DNA of 64,000 nt, taken from NCBI RefSeq assembly GCF_020422885.1, contig NZ_CP084622.1:1693001-1757000 (forward strand), written 5' to 3'. The notes beneath the pieces are model-generated. The model searched no databases. It was not told where the DNA came from and worked only from the letters and a program-made list of their open reading frames with translations. Below, in pieces: positions 32,846 to 43,159 of this stretch (positions within the stretch are counted from its first letter, which is position 1; each line of letters begins with the position of its first letter). The position numbers and the translations under genes are program-made. The stretch comes from Mesobacillus sp. S13 (GTDB lineage: Bacteria; Bacillota; Bacilli; Bacillales; Cytobacillaceae).

Positions 32846-35532
32846 AGTTCCATGAGATGAATGAAAATGAAATAGCTAGTGCCTTAAGAACAGATTTTAC
32901 AGAAGGATTGGAAGAAAAGGAAGTAAAACGCAGACGTGAACAGCATGGATATAATGCATTGGCCGAGGGGGAGAAACAATCGGCCCTGCTTTTATTCTTC
33001 AGCCAGTTCAAGGATTTCATGGTCCTGGTGCTTCTTGCAGCGACGTTGATTTCAGGCTTGCTCGGTGAAATTGTCGATGCGATTGCCATCATAGCCATTG
33101 TTCTTGTAAATGGTATCCTGGGATTTTTCCAGGAAAGGAAGGCAGAAAAATCACTTGATGCCCTCAAAGAGCTTTCTGCTCCTCAAGTCCATGCATTGCG
33201 GGATGGTGAGTGGACAAAGATTCCTTCAAAGGAAGTCGTGCCTGGCGACATCCTTAAATTCACAAGTGGGGACAGGATTGGTGCGGATATCCGCTTGATC
33301 GAGTCCAGAAGTCTGGAAATTGAAGAATCAGCCTTAACTGGCGAGTCTGTACCGGTGCAAAAAAACACAAGTCCTCTGAGGATTCCAAATCCGGGACTGG
33401 GTGATATGGAAAATATGGCATTCATGGGCACAATGATCACTAGGGGAAGTGGAACTGGTGTGGTTGTGGCTACAGGAATGAAGACCGCAATGGGCCAGAT
33501 TGCTGACCTGCTGCAAACAGCTGAAGCCCAGGAAACACCACTTCAGCGCAGGCTGGAACAATTAGGGAAAATCCTGATTACTGCCGCACTATTCTTAACC
33601 TTATTGGTTGTAGGAATTGGTGTGCTCCAAGGGCATGACCTTTATACGATGTTCCTAGCTGGTGTCAGTTTGGCAGTTGCTGCCATTCCTGAAGGACTGC
33701 CGGCAATCGTTACTGTTGCGCTTTCACTTGGTGTCCAGAGAATGATCAGGAAGAATGCCATCGTCAGAAAGCTTCCTGCAGTGGAGACACTGGGATGCGC
33801 CTCTGTCATATGTTCTGACAAAACGGGTACGATGACACAAAACAAAATGACCGTGACTCATCTGTGGAGCGGGAATAAAACCTGGACTGTCGATGGAGTC
33901 GGATACTCCCCGACAGGATTGTTCTTTCACAAAGAAAAAAGCATTGACCCGCACAGTGAAAAATCACTGCAGCAGCTGCTGACATTTGGCATGCTCTGTA
34001 ATCACGCGGAAATGGTGGATAAAGATGGTGAGTACACAATTGACGGTGACCCTACTGAAGGAGCGCTCCTGGTTGCCGCAATGAAAGCAGGTTACAGGAG
34101 GGAAAGCCTGCTGGAACAGTTTGAAATTGTGAATGAGTTCCCTTTCGATTCTCAGCGTAAAATGATGAGTATGATCGTGAAAGATAAAATGGACCGGAAA
34201 TTTGCCGTTGTAAAAGGTGCTCCGGATGTCCTGATTGGATTAAGTGATTCGATTCTTTGGGATGAAAGACAACAGGTTCTGACAAAGGACTTGACTGCTA
34301 AAGTCCAGGGAGCTATTGATGAGCTGGCCGGCAATGCATTAAGGACAATTGCAATTGCCTTCAAGCCAATTCCACAAAACAATGTAGTCCTTCATGAAAA
34401 TGAAGCAGAAAAGGACCTTGTCTTCATCGGATTACAGGGGATGATCGACCCACCGCGGCCTGAAGTGAAAACAGCTGTAAAAGAATGCCGCGATGCAGGG
34501 ATAAAAACAGTGATGATTACTGGTGACCATGTCATCACCGCGAAGGCGATTGCTAGACAGTTAGGTATATTGACCAAAGATAGCAAAGTTCTCGAAGGCA
34601 AGGCATTATCAGAGATGTCTGTATCCGAACTCGAGGATATCGTCGATGATGTCTCGGTTTTTGCGAGGGTTTCGCCTGAGCATAAGCTTAAAATCGTCAA
34701 GGCATTGCAAAATAGAGGTCACATCGTAGCCATGACAGGTGATGGCGTTAATGATGCGCCAGCCATAAAAGCTGCGGATATAGGAGTCGCGATGGGGATA
34801 ACGGGTACAGATGTAGCCAAAGAAGCCTCTTCACTCGTACTCCTGGATGATAACTTCGCCACTATTAAAGCAGCCATTAAAGAAGGCCGGAATATCTATG
34901 AAAATATCAGGAAATTCATCAGGTACCTTTTGGCTTCCAATGTGGGAGAAATCTTGGTCATGCTGTTCGCGATGATCCTTGGCTTGCCGCTCCCTTTAGT
35001 GCCGATTCAAATCCTTTGGGTGAACCTTGTGACGGATGGACTGCCGGCGATGGCATTGGGGCTCGATCAGCCGGAGGAGAATGTGATGAAACGTGCACCG
35101 CGCCATCCAAAGGAAGGAGTATTTGCCCGCGGATTAGGCTGGAAAGTGGTCTCAAGAGGTTTCCTGATCGGATTAGTGACATTATTTGCGTTTATGATTG
35201 TGTATAATAGAGATCCAGATAACCTGGTATATGCTCAGACGATTGCGTTTACTACACTCGTTATGGCGCAGCTGATCCACGTATTCGACTGTCGGAGCGA
35301 AAAATCGATCTTCGCCCGCAACCCATTTGAAAACAAATATTTAGTTTGGGCTGTCATTTCATCATTGGTCATGGTCCTTGCAGTTATCTATTCACCAGTA
35401 TTACAGCCTATATTCCATACTGTCCCAATACTGGCGATTGATTGGTTATTAATCATTGGCTTATCGGCAGTTCCTACATTTTTGCTTGCAGGAACATTTT
35501 TTGCAAGAAAAACAAAGAGAAATATGATATAA
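32842..35532 (+). CDS. yloB: P-type calcium-transporting ATPase YloB
   Basis: The 896-residue P2A ATPase resembles eukaryotic SERCA. Visible are TGES (ALTGESVPV) in the actuator, the calcium-site helix VAAIPEGLPAIVTVALSLGVQRM, the phosphorylated Asp in CSDKTGTMTQ (near residue 329), the nucleotide-binding KGAPD, and the hinge MTGDGVNDAPAIKAADIGVAMG. There are about ten membrane helices. B. subtilis YloB is spore-associated and has calcium-dependent phosphorylation. I use ATG at 32842 because the family begins MKFHEM. Its spacing from the ribosome site is unusual (see the overlapping mini-ORF). A terminator follows. Confidence 0.95.
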   Translation: MKFHEMNENEIASALRTDFTEGLEEKEVKRRREQHGYNALAEGEKQSALLLFFSQFKDFMVLVLLAATLISGLLGEIVDAIAIIAIVLVNGILGFFQERKAEKSLDALKELSAPQVHALRDGEWTKIPSKEVVPGDILKFTSGDRIGADIRLIESRSLEIEESALTGESVPVQKNTSPLRIPNPGLGDMENMAFMGTMITRGSGTGVVVATGMKTAMGQIADLLQTAEAQETPLQRRLEQLGKILITAALFLTLLVVGIGVLQGHDLYTMFLAGVSLAVAAIPEGLPAIVTVALSLGVQRMIRKNAIVRKLPAVETLGCASVICSDKTGTMTQNKMTVTHLWSGNKTWTVDGVGYSPTGLFFHKEKSIDPHSEKSLQQLLTFGMLCNHAEMVDKDGEYTIDGDPTEGALLVAAMKAGYRRESLLEQFEIVNEFPFDSQRKMMSMIVKDKMDRKFAVVKGAPDVLIGLSDSILWDERQQVLTKDLTAKVQGAIDELAGNALRTIAIAFKPIPQNNVVLHENEAEKDLVFIGLQGMIDPPRPEVKTAVKECRDAGIKTVMITGDHVITAKAIARQLGILTKDSKVLEGKALSEMSVSELEDIVDDVSVFARVSPEHKLKIVKALQNRGHIVAMTGDGVNDAPAIKAADIGVAMGITGTDVAKEASSLVLLDDNFATIKAAIKEGRNIYENIRKFIRYLLASNVGEILVMLFAMILGLPLPLVPIQILWVNLVTDGLPAMALGLDQPEENVMKRAPRHPKEGVFARGLGWKVVSRGFLIGLVTLFAFMIVYNRDPDNLVYAQTIAFTTLVMAQLIHVFDCRSEKSIFARNPFENKYLVWAVISSLVMVLAVIYSPVLQPIFHTVPILAIDWLLIIGLSAVPTFLLAGTFFARKTKRNMI

Positions 35533-35538
35533 TCCGTT

Positions 35539-35575
35539 AGGTAATAGAGAAGGCTCTATTGCCTTTCTTTTTTTT
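35539..35575 (+). terminator. intrinsic terminator after yloB
   Basis: AGGTAATAG and CTATTGCCT form a 9-bp stem (one wobble) with an 8-base loop, followed by TTCTTTTTTTT. Confidence 0.88.
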
Positions 35576-35622
35576 ACTTAGACTCTTTCAAAGTTTTTCT
35601 CATCCAATGCGGAGTTAATTTT

Positions 35623-35787
35623 ATGAATTTTGATATGTTCCTGGAATCCGATAACATAAGGAAAAGGAGCAGAGTCGATCATCATGAATTTAGAGATTAC
35701 ATAAACAACAAGCCTGTTCCACGGGTTTACAGGAAAACTCGACTTTTTTTGAAAGAATGGATGTGTCTGAAATGGTCGTCAGTATGA
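35623..35787 (+). CDS. candidate 54-residue small ORF upstream of yicC
   Basis: ATG at 35623 follows GGAG with eight bases spacing and opens a 54-codon frame ending TGA at 35785-35787, sixteen bases inside yicC. The product would be basic and hydrophilic (RKRSRVDHHEFRDY; KPVPRVYRKTRLFLKEW), with no membrane segment. I recognise no family. The same stretch contains complementary segments (CCTGT/ACAGG and AGTCGA/TCGACT) followed by TTTTTTT, so it may instead be a structured leader. Overlap with yicC would permit coupling. Confidence 0.3.
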   Translation: MNFDMFLESDNIRKRSRVDHHEFRDYINNKPVPRVYRKTRLFLKEWMCLKWSSV

Positions 35788-36647
35788 CTGGTTTTGGAAG
35801 GAGCAGGACTGAATCAGAGAGGTTCAGTGTCACAGTCGAGGTAAAAACGGTCAATCATCGTTTCTGTGAATTTCATATTCGCATGCCAAGGCAGCTCCTG
35901 AAAACAGAAGAAAAAATAAAAAAGAAACTCGGCGAACACATAAAAAGAGGGAGAGTCGAAGTATTTGTAACTTTGGAGGGCGAAGGCATAGTAAGTCGAA
36001 GAGTACATATTGACTGGGAAGCCCTGGACGACTTAGTCCATCACATAACTGAAATCAAGAACAGGTACAGCATAACTGGGGATATTGAGCTCAGGGATAT
36101 TGTCAGTAGGGAAGAAATTCTCCAAATTGAGGATACAGAAGCTGAAAACGAAGAACTTGAACTTCTCGTCCTTTCTGCCGTCGAGGATGCAGGCAAACAG
36201 CTGCTTCAAATGCGCACGCTTGAAGGGGCAGCTCTTGAAAAGGATATATTGCAGCATATCCTGCAGCTAAAAGAAAACATTTCAAGCGTAAGCAAGCTTG
36301 CACCGGATGTCATCTTGCAGTACCGGGACAGACTTAGTAAGAAAATGGCTGAATTGATGGAAAACCAGGCAGATGAGGACAGGATTCTAACTGAGGTTGC
36401 CTTTTTTGCCGATAAAGCTGATATCAGTGAAGAAATTGCCAGGCTAGAAAGCCATGTCAGTCAATTCAAGGAAATATTGAAGGGTGAAGAGCCTCTAGGC
36501 CGGAAACTTGACTTCCTGCTTCAGGAAATGAATCGAGAGGTCAACACGATCGGCTCCAAAGCAAACGATTCTCGAATCGCCAGGGAAGTTGTCGAGATGA
36601 AAAGTCTCCTTGAAAAGGTTAAGGAACAAGTACAAAATATAGAGTAG
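35772..36647 (+). CDS. yicC: YicC/YloC-family endoribonuclease
   Basis: The 291-residue protein has the conserved N-terminus MVVSMTGFGRS. The C-terminal DUF1732 region (LDFLLQEMNREVNTIGSKAND, then EVVEMKSLLEKVKEQVQNIE) carries the metal-binding acidic residues of the family. E. coli and B. subtilis members are reported RNA-cleaving enzymes. I chose ATG at 35772, which gives the family's usual length and start; ATG at 35757 adds five unconserved residues. It precedes remA-gmk-rpoZ, as in B. subtilis. Confidence 0.92.
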   Translation: MVVSMTGFGRSRTESERFSVTVEVKTVNHRFCEFHIRMPRQLLKTEEKIKKKLGEHIKRGRVEVFVTLEGEGIVSRRVHIDWEALDDLVHHITEIKNRYSITGDIELRDIVSREEILQIEDTEAENEELELLVLSAVEDAGKQLLQMRTLEGAALEKDILQHILQLKENISSVSKLAPDVILQYRDRLSKKMAELMENQADEDRILTEVAFFADKADISEEIARLESHVSQFKEILKGEEPLGRKLDFLLQEMNREVNTIGSKANDSRIAREVVEMKSLLEKVKEQVQNIE

Positions 36648-36703
36648 CGTTTAGAAAGGGTCTGGAAAGGCCAAAATAAATAACTGATGATTGGGGGACC
36701 ATC

Positions 36704-36967
36704 ATGGCAATTAAGCTTATAAATATAGGCTTCGGCAACATTGTTTCAGCTAACAGGATCATATCGATCGTAAGTCCTGAATCAGCTCCTATAAAACGGA
36801 TCATCCAGGACGCTCGTGACCGTGGATCATTAATAGATGCGACATATGGAAGAAGGACGAGGGCTGTCATCGTCATGGACAGCGACCATGTCATTCTCTC
36901 TGCGGTTCAGCCAGAAACGGTAGCACACCGCCTGAATGACCGTGATGATATTATCGATGAAGGGTAG
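36704..36967 (+). CDS. remA: RemA, DNA-binding biofilm matrix regulator
   Basis: RemA is a small DNA-binding protein that activates matrix (eps, tapA) and osmoprotection genes in B. subtilis by binding arrays of short repeats. The 87-residue product matches the DUF370 family along its length ([57 protein letters not shown]). The conserved Arg/Lys-rich surface is present. It lies 56 bases after yicC and nine bases before gmk. Confidence 0.95.
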   Translation: MAIKLINIGFGNIVSANRIISIVSPESAPIKRIIQDARDRGSLIDATYGRRTRAVIVMDSDHVILSAVQPETVAHRLNDRDDIIDEG

Positions 36968-37591
<624 letters not shown>

Positions 37592-37816
37592 ATGCTTAAT
37601 CCTTCTATTGACTCTTTAATGACAAAAATTGATTCAAAATATTCATTGGTATCGGTTGCCGCTAAGCGCGCACGCAGCATGCAGGTCCATATGGATGCTA
37701 AATTAGATAAGTATGTTTCCCACAAGTTTGTTGGCAAGGCGCTCGAAGAAATCAACGCAGAAAAGCTTCATTTCAAGACAGCTGGAAGCCATGAAGAGTT
37801 AAATATCAACGAATAA
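37592..37816 (+). CDS. rpoZ: RNA polymerase omega subunit
   Basis: The omega subunit helps fold and hold the beta' subunit of RNA polymerase. The 74-residue protein shows the family signature [20 protein letters not shown] and SVAAKRAR, followed by [11 protein letters not shown] at 37592 abuts the gmk stop, and the ribosome site CTGGAGGTAG lies in the end of gmk. The gmk-rpoZ pairing is widely conserved. A terminator follows. Confidence 0.96.
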   Translation: MLNPSIDSLMTKIDSKYSLVSVAAKRARSMQVHMDAKLDKYVSHKFVGKALEEINAEKLHFKTAGSHEELNINE

Positions 37817-37823
37817 TACCGCG

Positions 37824-37857
37824 ATAACAACCTATTTATTGGGTTGTTATTTTTTTG
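37824..37857 (+). terminator. intrinsic terminator after rpoZ
   Basis: ATAACAACC and GGGTTGTTAT form a 9-bp stem with an 8-9-base loop, followed by TTTTTTGTTT. Confidence 0.9.
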
Positions 37858-37966
37858 TTTAGGTCTTAAAAGGGCTAGCAATCTTGTCTATTTCATGCTT
37901 AATCTGTGAAAAAATGTTATAGTTCAATCATAATGATAGTTTGTTGTAAAATGGGGGTTCTCTGAC

Positions 37967-39178
37967 ATGCTGAACGGTAAAAAAATTCTATTGTGCGTGA
38001 CCGGTGGGATCGCTGTGTATAAGGGTGCTGCGCTGACGAGCAAGTTGACGCAGGCAGGCGCTGAAGTGAAGGTGATTATAAGTGATTCTGCAGCAAAATT
38101 CGTTACTCCGCTCACTTTTCAGGCATTGTCCAGAAGTGAAGTTTATACAGATACATTCGATGAGAAAAATCCGGAAAATATAGCTCATATTCATTTAGCT
38201 GATTGGGCTGACTTGATTATCGTTGCCCCGGCAACGGCCAATATCATCGGCAAGCTTGCAAATGGGATTGCTGACAATATGATTTCCACTACACTACTGG
38301 CCGCTACCGCACCAGTTTGGGTGGCTCCAGCGATGAATGTACATATGTACCAGCATCCTGCAGTCCAGAAAAACATGGAGATATTAAAGAGCTTTGGTTA
38401 TCAATTCATCGAACCTGGAGAAGGGTATTTGGCATGTGGATACACAGGTAAGGGCCGTCTTGAAGAACCTGAGACCATCGTTGAACTGGCCAGCCAATTT
38501 TTCACCCAAAAGGTCGGCGAACTAGCTGGTAAAACGGTCTTGATTACTGCAGGCCCTACAAGAGAAAAAATCGATCCGGTCCGTTTCCTCACCAACCATT
38601 CCACTGGCAAGATGGGGTACGCAATCGCAGGGGAAGCTGTGAAGATGGGGGCACGAGTGATCCTTGTTTCGGGACCGGTCAATCTGGAACCTCCAAAGGG
38701 AGCACAATTGTACAAAGTAGAAAGTGCAGAGGAAATGTACCAGTCCGCCCTTGAACATTTTGATGAAGCAGATGTCATGATTGGTACAGCAGCGGTCGCA
38801 GATTACCGTCCGAAATATATATATGAAGAGAAAATGAAGAAAAAAGAAGGTGACCAGGCTCTCGAACTTGAAAGGACGAAGGATATCCTGTTCGAGCTTG
38901 GACAAAGGAAATCGGGTCAGGTGATTGTAGGCTTCGCAGCCGAAACCAATGATGTTGAAAATCATGCTAAGGGCAAGCTTTCCAGGAAAAATGCAGATAT
39001 GATTGTGGCGAATAACGTCAAGCAGGAAGGAGCCGGCTTTGGCGCTGATACAAATATTGTTACTATTTTTAAAAAAGATGGGACAAATATCAATTTGCCT
39101 TTGATGTCCAAGTCGGAGGTAGCCCGCAATATTCTTGCTGAAGTTGTCCAATGTTTTAATAAGGATGGAAGCTTATGA
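37967..39178 (+). CDS. coaBC: bifunctional CoaBC (phosphopantothenoylcysteine synthetase/decarboxylase)
   Basis: CoaBC adds cysteine to 4'-phosphopantothenate and decarboxylates the product in CoA synthesis. The N-terminal FMN decarboxylase half (residues about 1-185) has ITGGIAVYK-type glycines, the His in IAHIHLADWAD, PAMNVHMYQHP and the Cys in YLACGYTGKGRL. The C-terminal CTP-dependent synthetase half has TAGPTREKIDPVRFLTNHSTGKMG and the Lys-rich KMKKKE loop. The protein has 403 residues. Its stop overlaps priA by four bases. Confidence 0.97.
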   Translation: MLNGKKILLCVTGGIAVYKGAALTSKLTQAGAEVKVIISDSAAKFVTPLTFQALSRSEVYTDTFDEKNPENIAHIHLADWADLIIVAPATANIIGKLANGIADNMISTTLLAATAPVWVAPAMNVHMYQHPAVQKNMEILKSFGYQFIEPGEGYLACGYTGKGRLEEPETIVELASQFFTQKVGELAGKTVLITAGPTREKIDPVRFLTNHSTGKMGYAIAGEAVKMGARVILVSGPVNLEPPKGAQLYKVESAEEMYQSALEHFDEADVMIGTAAVADYRPKYIYEEKMKKKEGDQALELERTKDILFELGQRKSGQVIVGFAAETNDVENHAKGKLSRKNADMIVANNVKQEGAGFGADTNIVTIFKKDGTNINLPLMSKSEVARNILAEVVQCFNKDGSL

Positions 39179-41589
39179 ACATAGCAAGCGTTATTGTCGA
39201 TGTGCCTGCAAAGCAAACGGACAAAACCTTTGACTATAAAATACCTGAAAAGTTCCAGGATGTGATCAAACCAGGGACAAGGGTCATCGTACCGTTTGGT
39301 CCAAGAAAAATCCAGGGGTTTGTCAGGGAACTGAAGGACGAGTCCAGCTTTTCAAAACTGCGGTCAATAATTGAACCACTTGATTTGACGCCAGTACTGA
39401 ATGAAGAACTTCTCGAGCTGGGGGACTGGCTGACTGAACATACATTAAGCTATAAAATCTCCTCTTACCAGGCAATGCTTCCGGCTGCATTGAAGGCTAA
39501 ATATGAAAAGAAGATCGTCCTTGCAAAAGGTGCTGAAGTGACCGACCTCCCTTGGGATTTAAAAGAGTTATTCTCAGGGAATAGTGATGTCAAATGGGAA
39601 GATGCTGTTTCCAGAGGGCTAGTCCAGCAACTGCAAAAGGAAGCAGCTTCTGGCAGAGTTGATGTAGTATATCAGGTGAAGGACAGAGTGAGAAAAAAAA
39701 GGCTCAAGCATGTTGCCCCGAAAGTTGATCCAGACCAGCTGGCAGAGGCAAGGGATAAACTTTCCCCTCAAGCCTCGGGACAGCAAGCTGTCCTTGATTT
39801 CTTCCTGGAACACCCGGAACCGGTTGAACAAAGGCTGATTCTTTCCACTCTAGGAATCTCACAGGCATCAATAAATTCACTCGTGAAGAAAGACATACTG
39901 AAGGTTGAAGAGCTAGAGGTATATAGAGATCCTTATTCAGAGCGGGAATTTGAACGGAAAATGGCTCTCGAACTGACAACTGAGCAGGAACAAGCCATTG
40001 CTCCAATCCTCTCATCCATTGAGAATGAACGGCACGAAGTCTTTCTTTTATATGGTGTCACAGGCAGCGGTAAGACTGAAATCTACCTGCAGTCTATCCA
40101 GGAAGTACTGGGAAAAGGGAAAGAAGCGATTGTGCTCGTACCAGAAATCTCATTGACACCGCAAATGGTCACCCGCTTCAAGGAACGGTTCGGTGATCTG
40201 GTGGCGGTGATGCATAGCGGCCTATCTGCAGGAGAGAAATATGATGAATGGCGGAAAATTCAGCGCAAGGAAGTAAAAGTGGTGGTAGGAGCCAGGTCAG
40301 CGATTTTTGCTCCATTTGAAAATATCGGCATCATCATCATCGATGAAGAACATGAAACGAGCTACAAGCAGGAAGAGAACCCAAGATACCATGCAAGGGA
40401 CGTGGCGATCCAGCGAGCTAAAACAAATGCTTGTCCGGTTGTCCTTGGCAGTGCTACACCTTCGCTTGAATCATTTGCCAGGGCGCAAAAAGGACGTTAT
40501 ACTTTGCTCTCATTGCCAAAGCGGATGAACAATCAGGCGCTGCCAACGGTTGAAATTGTCGATATGCGAGAGGAACTGCGAACAGGAAACCGTTCGATGT
40601 TTTCGGTTAACCTTTTTGAAAAGATAAAAGACAGGCTTGAAAAAAAAGAGCAGACCGTTTTGTTTTTAAATAAACGCGGTCACTCCTCGTTTGTAATGTG
40701 CCGTGATTGCGGATATGTGATGAACTGTCCGCATTGCGATATCACCCTGACATACCACCGTTATAATGAGCAAATGAAATGCCATTATTGCGGATATGAA
40801 GACAGGGTGCCGACTCTTTGTCCCGAATGCAATAGTGAGCATATCCGTTATTTCGGGACAGGGACGCAGAAGGTTGAGGAAGAATTGTTAAAACTGATTC
40901 CTGAAGCAAGGATCATAAGAATGGATGTAGATACAACGGGCAGGAAAGGGGCGCATGAAAAGCTGTTGACTGCTTTCCAGGAAGGTCAGGCGGACATTTT
41001 ACTAGGAACGCAAATGATCGCGAAAGGGCTGGATTTCCCGAATATCACGCTAGTAGGGGTCCTGTCAGCTGACACAATGTTGAATCTGCCAGATTTCCGT
41101 TCTTCGGAAAAAACTTTCCAGCTTTTGACACAGGTCAGTGGTAGGGCAGGAAGGCACAAGCTTCCTGGAGAGGTCGTGATCCAGACCTATACTCCGGAAC
41201 ATTATAGTGTCGAGCTTGCCGGCACGCAGGACTATGACCGCTTTTATCAGCAGGAGATGCTGATCCGCAAGGTCCACCAGTACCCGCCATTTTACTACCT
41301 TTCCCTAGTAACAGTAAGCCATGAAGAATTGATGAAGGTTGTATCGGTTACTGAGAAGATTGCGAAGTACATTTCATCCAGGCTGACAAAGGAAGCAGTC
41401 GTATTAGGGCCTGTAGCGTCTCCAATCCCGCGGATCAACGATAGATATCGATACCAATGTCTGATAAAATACAAAAAGGAACCAGAACTTAAAAATGCTC
41501 TCAAATCAATACTCGATCATTATCAGCAGGAATTGGGAACAGGGAAGTTGCAGATTTCCGTTGACCTTAATCCTTATATTCTGATGTAA
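39175..41589 (+). CDS. priA: primosomal DNA helicase PriA
   Basis: PriA recognises stalled or collapsed forks and reloads the replisome. The 804-residue protein has an N-terminal DNA-binding domain. The helicase motifs are GVTGSGKTE (Walker A, about residue 294) and IIIDEEHET (DEEH, about residue 388). The zinc-binding insertion has eight Cys from CRDCGYVMNCPHC to CHYCGYEDRVPTLCPEC (about residues 505-550). The C-terminal helicase half includes QMIAKGLDFPN and QVSGRAGR. It is coupled to coaBC through an ATGA overlap. Confidence 0.98.
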   Translation: MNIASVIVDVPAKQTDKTFDYKIPEKFQDVIKPGTRVIVPFGPRKIQGFVRELKDESSFSKLRSIIEPLDLTPVLNEELLELGDWLTEHTLSYKISSYQAMLPAALKAKYEKKIVLAKGAEVTDLPWDLKELFSGNSDVKWEDAVSRGLVQQLQKEAASGRVDVVYQVKDRVRKKRLKHVAPKVDPDQLAEARDKLSPQASGQQAVLDFFLEHPEPVEQRLILSTLGISQASINSLVKKDILKVEELEVYRDPYSEREFERKMALELTTEQEQAIAPILSSIENERHEVFLLYGVTGSGKTEIYLQSIQEVLGKGKEAIVLVPEISLTPQMVTRFKERFGDLVAVMHSGLSAGEKYDEWRKIQRKEVKVVVGARSAIFAPFENIGIIIIDEEHETSYKQEENPRYHARDVAIQRAKTNACPVVLGSATPSLESFARAQKGRYTLLSLPKRMNNQALPTVEIVDMREELRTGNRSMFSVNLFEKIKDRLEKKEQTVLFLNKRGHSSFVMCRDCGYVMNCPHCDITLTYHRYNEQMKCHYCGYEDRVPTLCPECNSEHIRYFGTGTQKVEEELLKLIPEARIIRMDVDTTGRKGAHEKLLTAFQEGQADILLGTQMIAKGLDFPNITLVGVLSADTMLNLPDFRSSEKTFQLLTQVSGRAGRHKLPGEVVIQTYTPEHYSVELAGTQDYDRFYQQEMLIRKVHQYPPFYYLSLVTVSHEELMKVVSVTEKIAKYISSRLTKEAVVLGPVASPIPRINDRYRYQCLIKYKKEPELKNALKSILDHYQQELGTGKLQISVDLNPYILM

Positions 41590-41723
41590 TGATCATTTTC
41601 GGGAATCATGGTTTGAGGAAACCTTATGAAATTTTGCTAAACTAGCCATCAGGAAAGTTTACGGAAAAAGATGATTGAACAAGCTAATACTACTATTTAA
41701 ATGGATTTATTGGAGGATTTATT

Positions 41724-42209
41724 TTGGCAGTAAGAAAAATAGTAACTTACCCAGCGGACATCTTGGAGCAAGAATGCGATCAGGTCACCGTTTTCGATAA
41801 AAAACTGGCGAAGCTGCTGGATGACATGTATGATACAATGATTGAATTTGATGGCGTTGGTTTGGCCGCCCCTCAAATAGACTTAAAGATGCAAATTGCC
41901 ATCGTCGATATCGATGATGAGCACGGAACGATCGAATTGATCAATCCAGAAATCCTCGAAACTAAAGGGGAACAGATTGGTCCAGAAGGATGTTTAAGCT
42001 TCCCGGGATTATATGGAGAGGTTACACGCCCGAACTATGTGAAGGTCAAGGCTCAAAATCGCAAAGGAAAGAGCTTTGAATTAGAAGCAGAGGAGTTCCT
42101 GGCAAGAGCGATCCTTCATGAAATAGATCACTTGCACGGAGTGTTATTTACCACAAAGGTTTCAAAGTATATTGACGAAGCCGAGTTAGAGGAGTTGAAC
42201 CAGGAATGA
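41724..42209 (+). CDS. def: peptide deformylase
   Basis: Def removes the formyl group from nascent proteins. The 161-residue metalloenzyme has the three motifs GVGLAAPQI (about residues 43-51), EGCLSFPG (metal Cys) and HEIDHLHG (metal His pair and catalytic Glu). The short form fits the Gram-positive DefA type. The start is TTG at 41724 behind TTGGAGGATT. It overlaps fmt by four bases, pairing removal and addition of the formyl group. Confidence 0.96.
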   Translation: MAVRKIVTYPADILEQECDQVTVFDKKLAKLLDDMYDTMIEFDGVGLAAPQIDLKMQIAIVDIDDEHGTIELINPEILETKGEQIGPEGCLSFPGLYGEVTRPNYVKVKAQNRKGKSFELEAEEFLARAILHEIDHLHGVLFTTKVSKYIDEAELEELNQE

Positions 42210-43159
42210 CAAGAATCGTATTTATGGGAACTCCGGACTTTTCTGTACCGGTTTTAATAAGATTGGTTGATGAGGGCTATGATGTCATCGGAGTAGTCAC
42301 CCAGCCTGATCGTCCGGTTGGAAGAAAACGGGTACTGACTCCGCCGCCTGTAAAAGCAGAAGCGATCAAGCATAATATACCGGTTTATCAGCCGGAAAAG
42401 ATCCGCCAGCAGGAAGAACTGGATAAAATCCTGGCTCTCGAACCAGATTTAATCGTTACCGCTGCTTTTGGGCAAATTTTACCAAATAAGCTTCTTGAGG
42501 CCCCGAAGTATGGCTGTATCAATGTCCATGCTTCCCTTCTTCCAGAGCTGCGCGGTGGGGCACCAATCCACTATGCAATCATTGAAGGAAAAGAGAAGAC
42601 GGGAATCACGATTATGTATATGGTTGAAAAATTGGACGCTGGCGATATCCTGACGCAAGTCGAAGTGCCAATTACCGAAAATGATACCGTTGGGACATTG
42701 CATGATAAAATGAGCTCAGCTGGTGCGGATCTTTTATCAGAAACGATTCCAAAGTTGTTAAAAGGGGAAATCACTCCTGTTCCACAAAACGATGAGGATG
42801 CTACATTCGCATGGAATATCAAGCGCGAACAGGAAAAAATCGACTGGAACAGAAGCGGAGTGGAAATTTATAACCATATCCGCGGTATGAATCCGTGGCC
42901 AGTTGCCTATACGACAATGGATGGAATAGTAATGAAGGTATGGGGCGCCAGTAAGACAAACTATACGGGTAGTGAGCCGCCTGGTACAATGGTCAAGATT
43001 GAGGAAGATGGTTTTGTTGTCGCGACTGCTGATGATACGGCAATAAAAATTACAGAGCTACAGCCAGCAGGCAAGAAAAAGATGGATGCCAGGCAATTCT
43101 TGCTGGGTGCAGGGGCTAACTTACAGCCAGGCGTAAAGTTAGGAGACATCCATGAGTAA
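42206..43159 (+). CDS. fmt: methionyl-tRNA formyltransferase
   Basis: Fmt formylates initiator Met-tRNA using 10-formyl-tetrahydrofolate. The 317-residue protein has the N-terminal formyltransferase domain with [11 protein letters not shown], the catalytic region [34 protein letters not shown] (Asn/His), and LDAGDILTQ. The C-terminal tRNA-binding barrel follows. It overlaps def and rsmB at its two ends, so def-fmt-rsmB are translated as a unit. Confidence 0.97.
   Translation: MTRIVFMGTPDFSVPVLIRLVDEGYDVIGVVTQPDRPVGRKRVLTPPPVKAEAIKHNIPVYQPEKIRQQEELDKILALEPDLIVTAAFGQILPNKLLEAPKYGCINVHASLLPELRGGAPIHYAIIEGKEKTGITIMYMVEKLDAGDILTQVEVPITENDTVGTLHDKMSSAGADLLSETIPKLLKGEITPVPQNDEDATFAWNIKREQEKIDWNRSGVEIYNHIRGMNPWPVAYTTMDGIVMKVWGASKTNYTGSEPPGTMVKIEEDGFVVATADDTAIKITELQPAGKKKMDARQFLLGAGANLQPGVKLGDIHE

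Noticed and set aside
38522..39151. 209-codon minus frame inside coaBC
   Set aside because: It is an antisense shadow of the conserved CoaB domain, with no start context.
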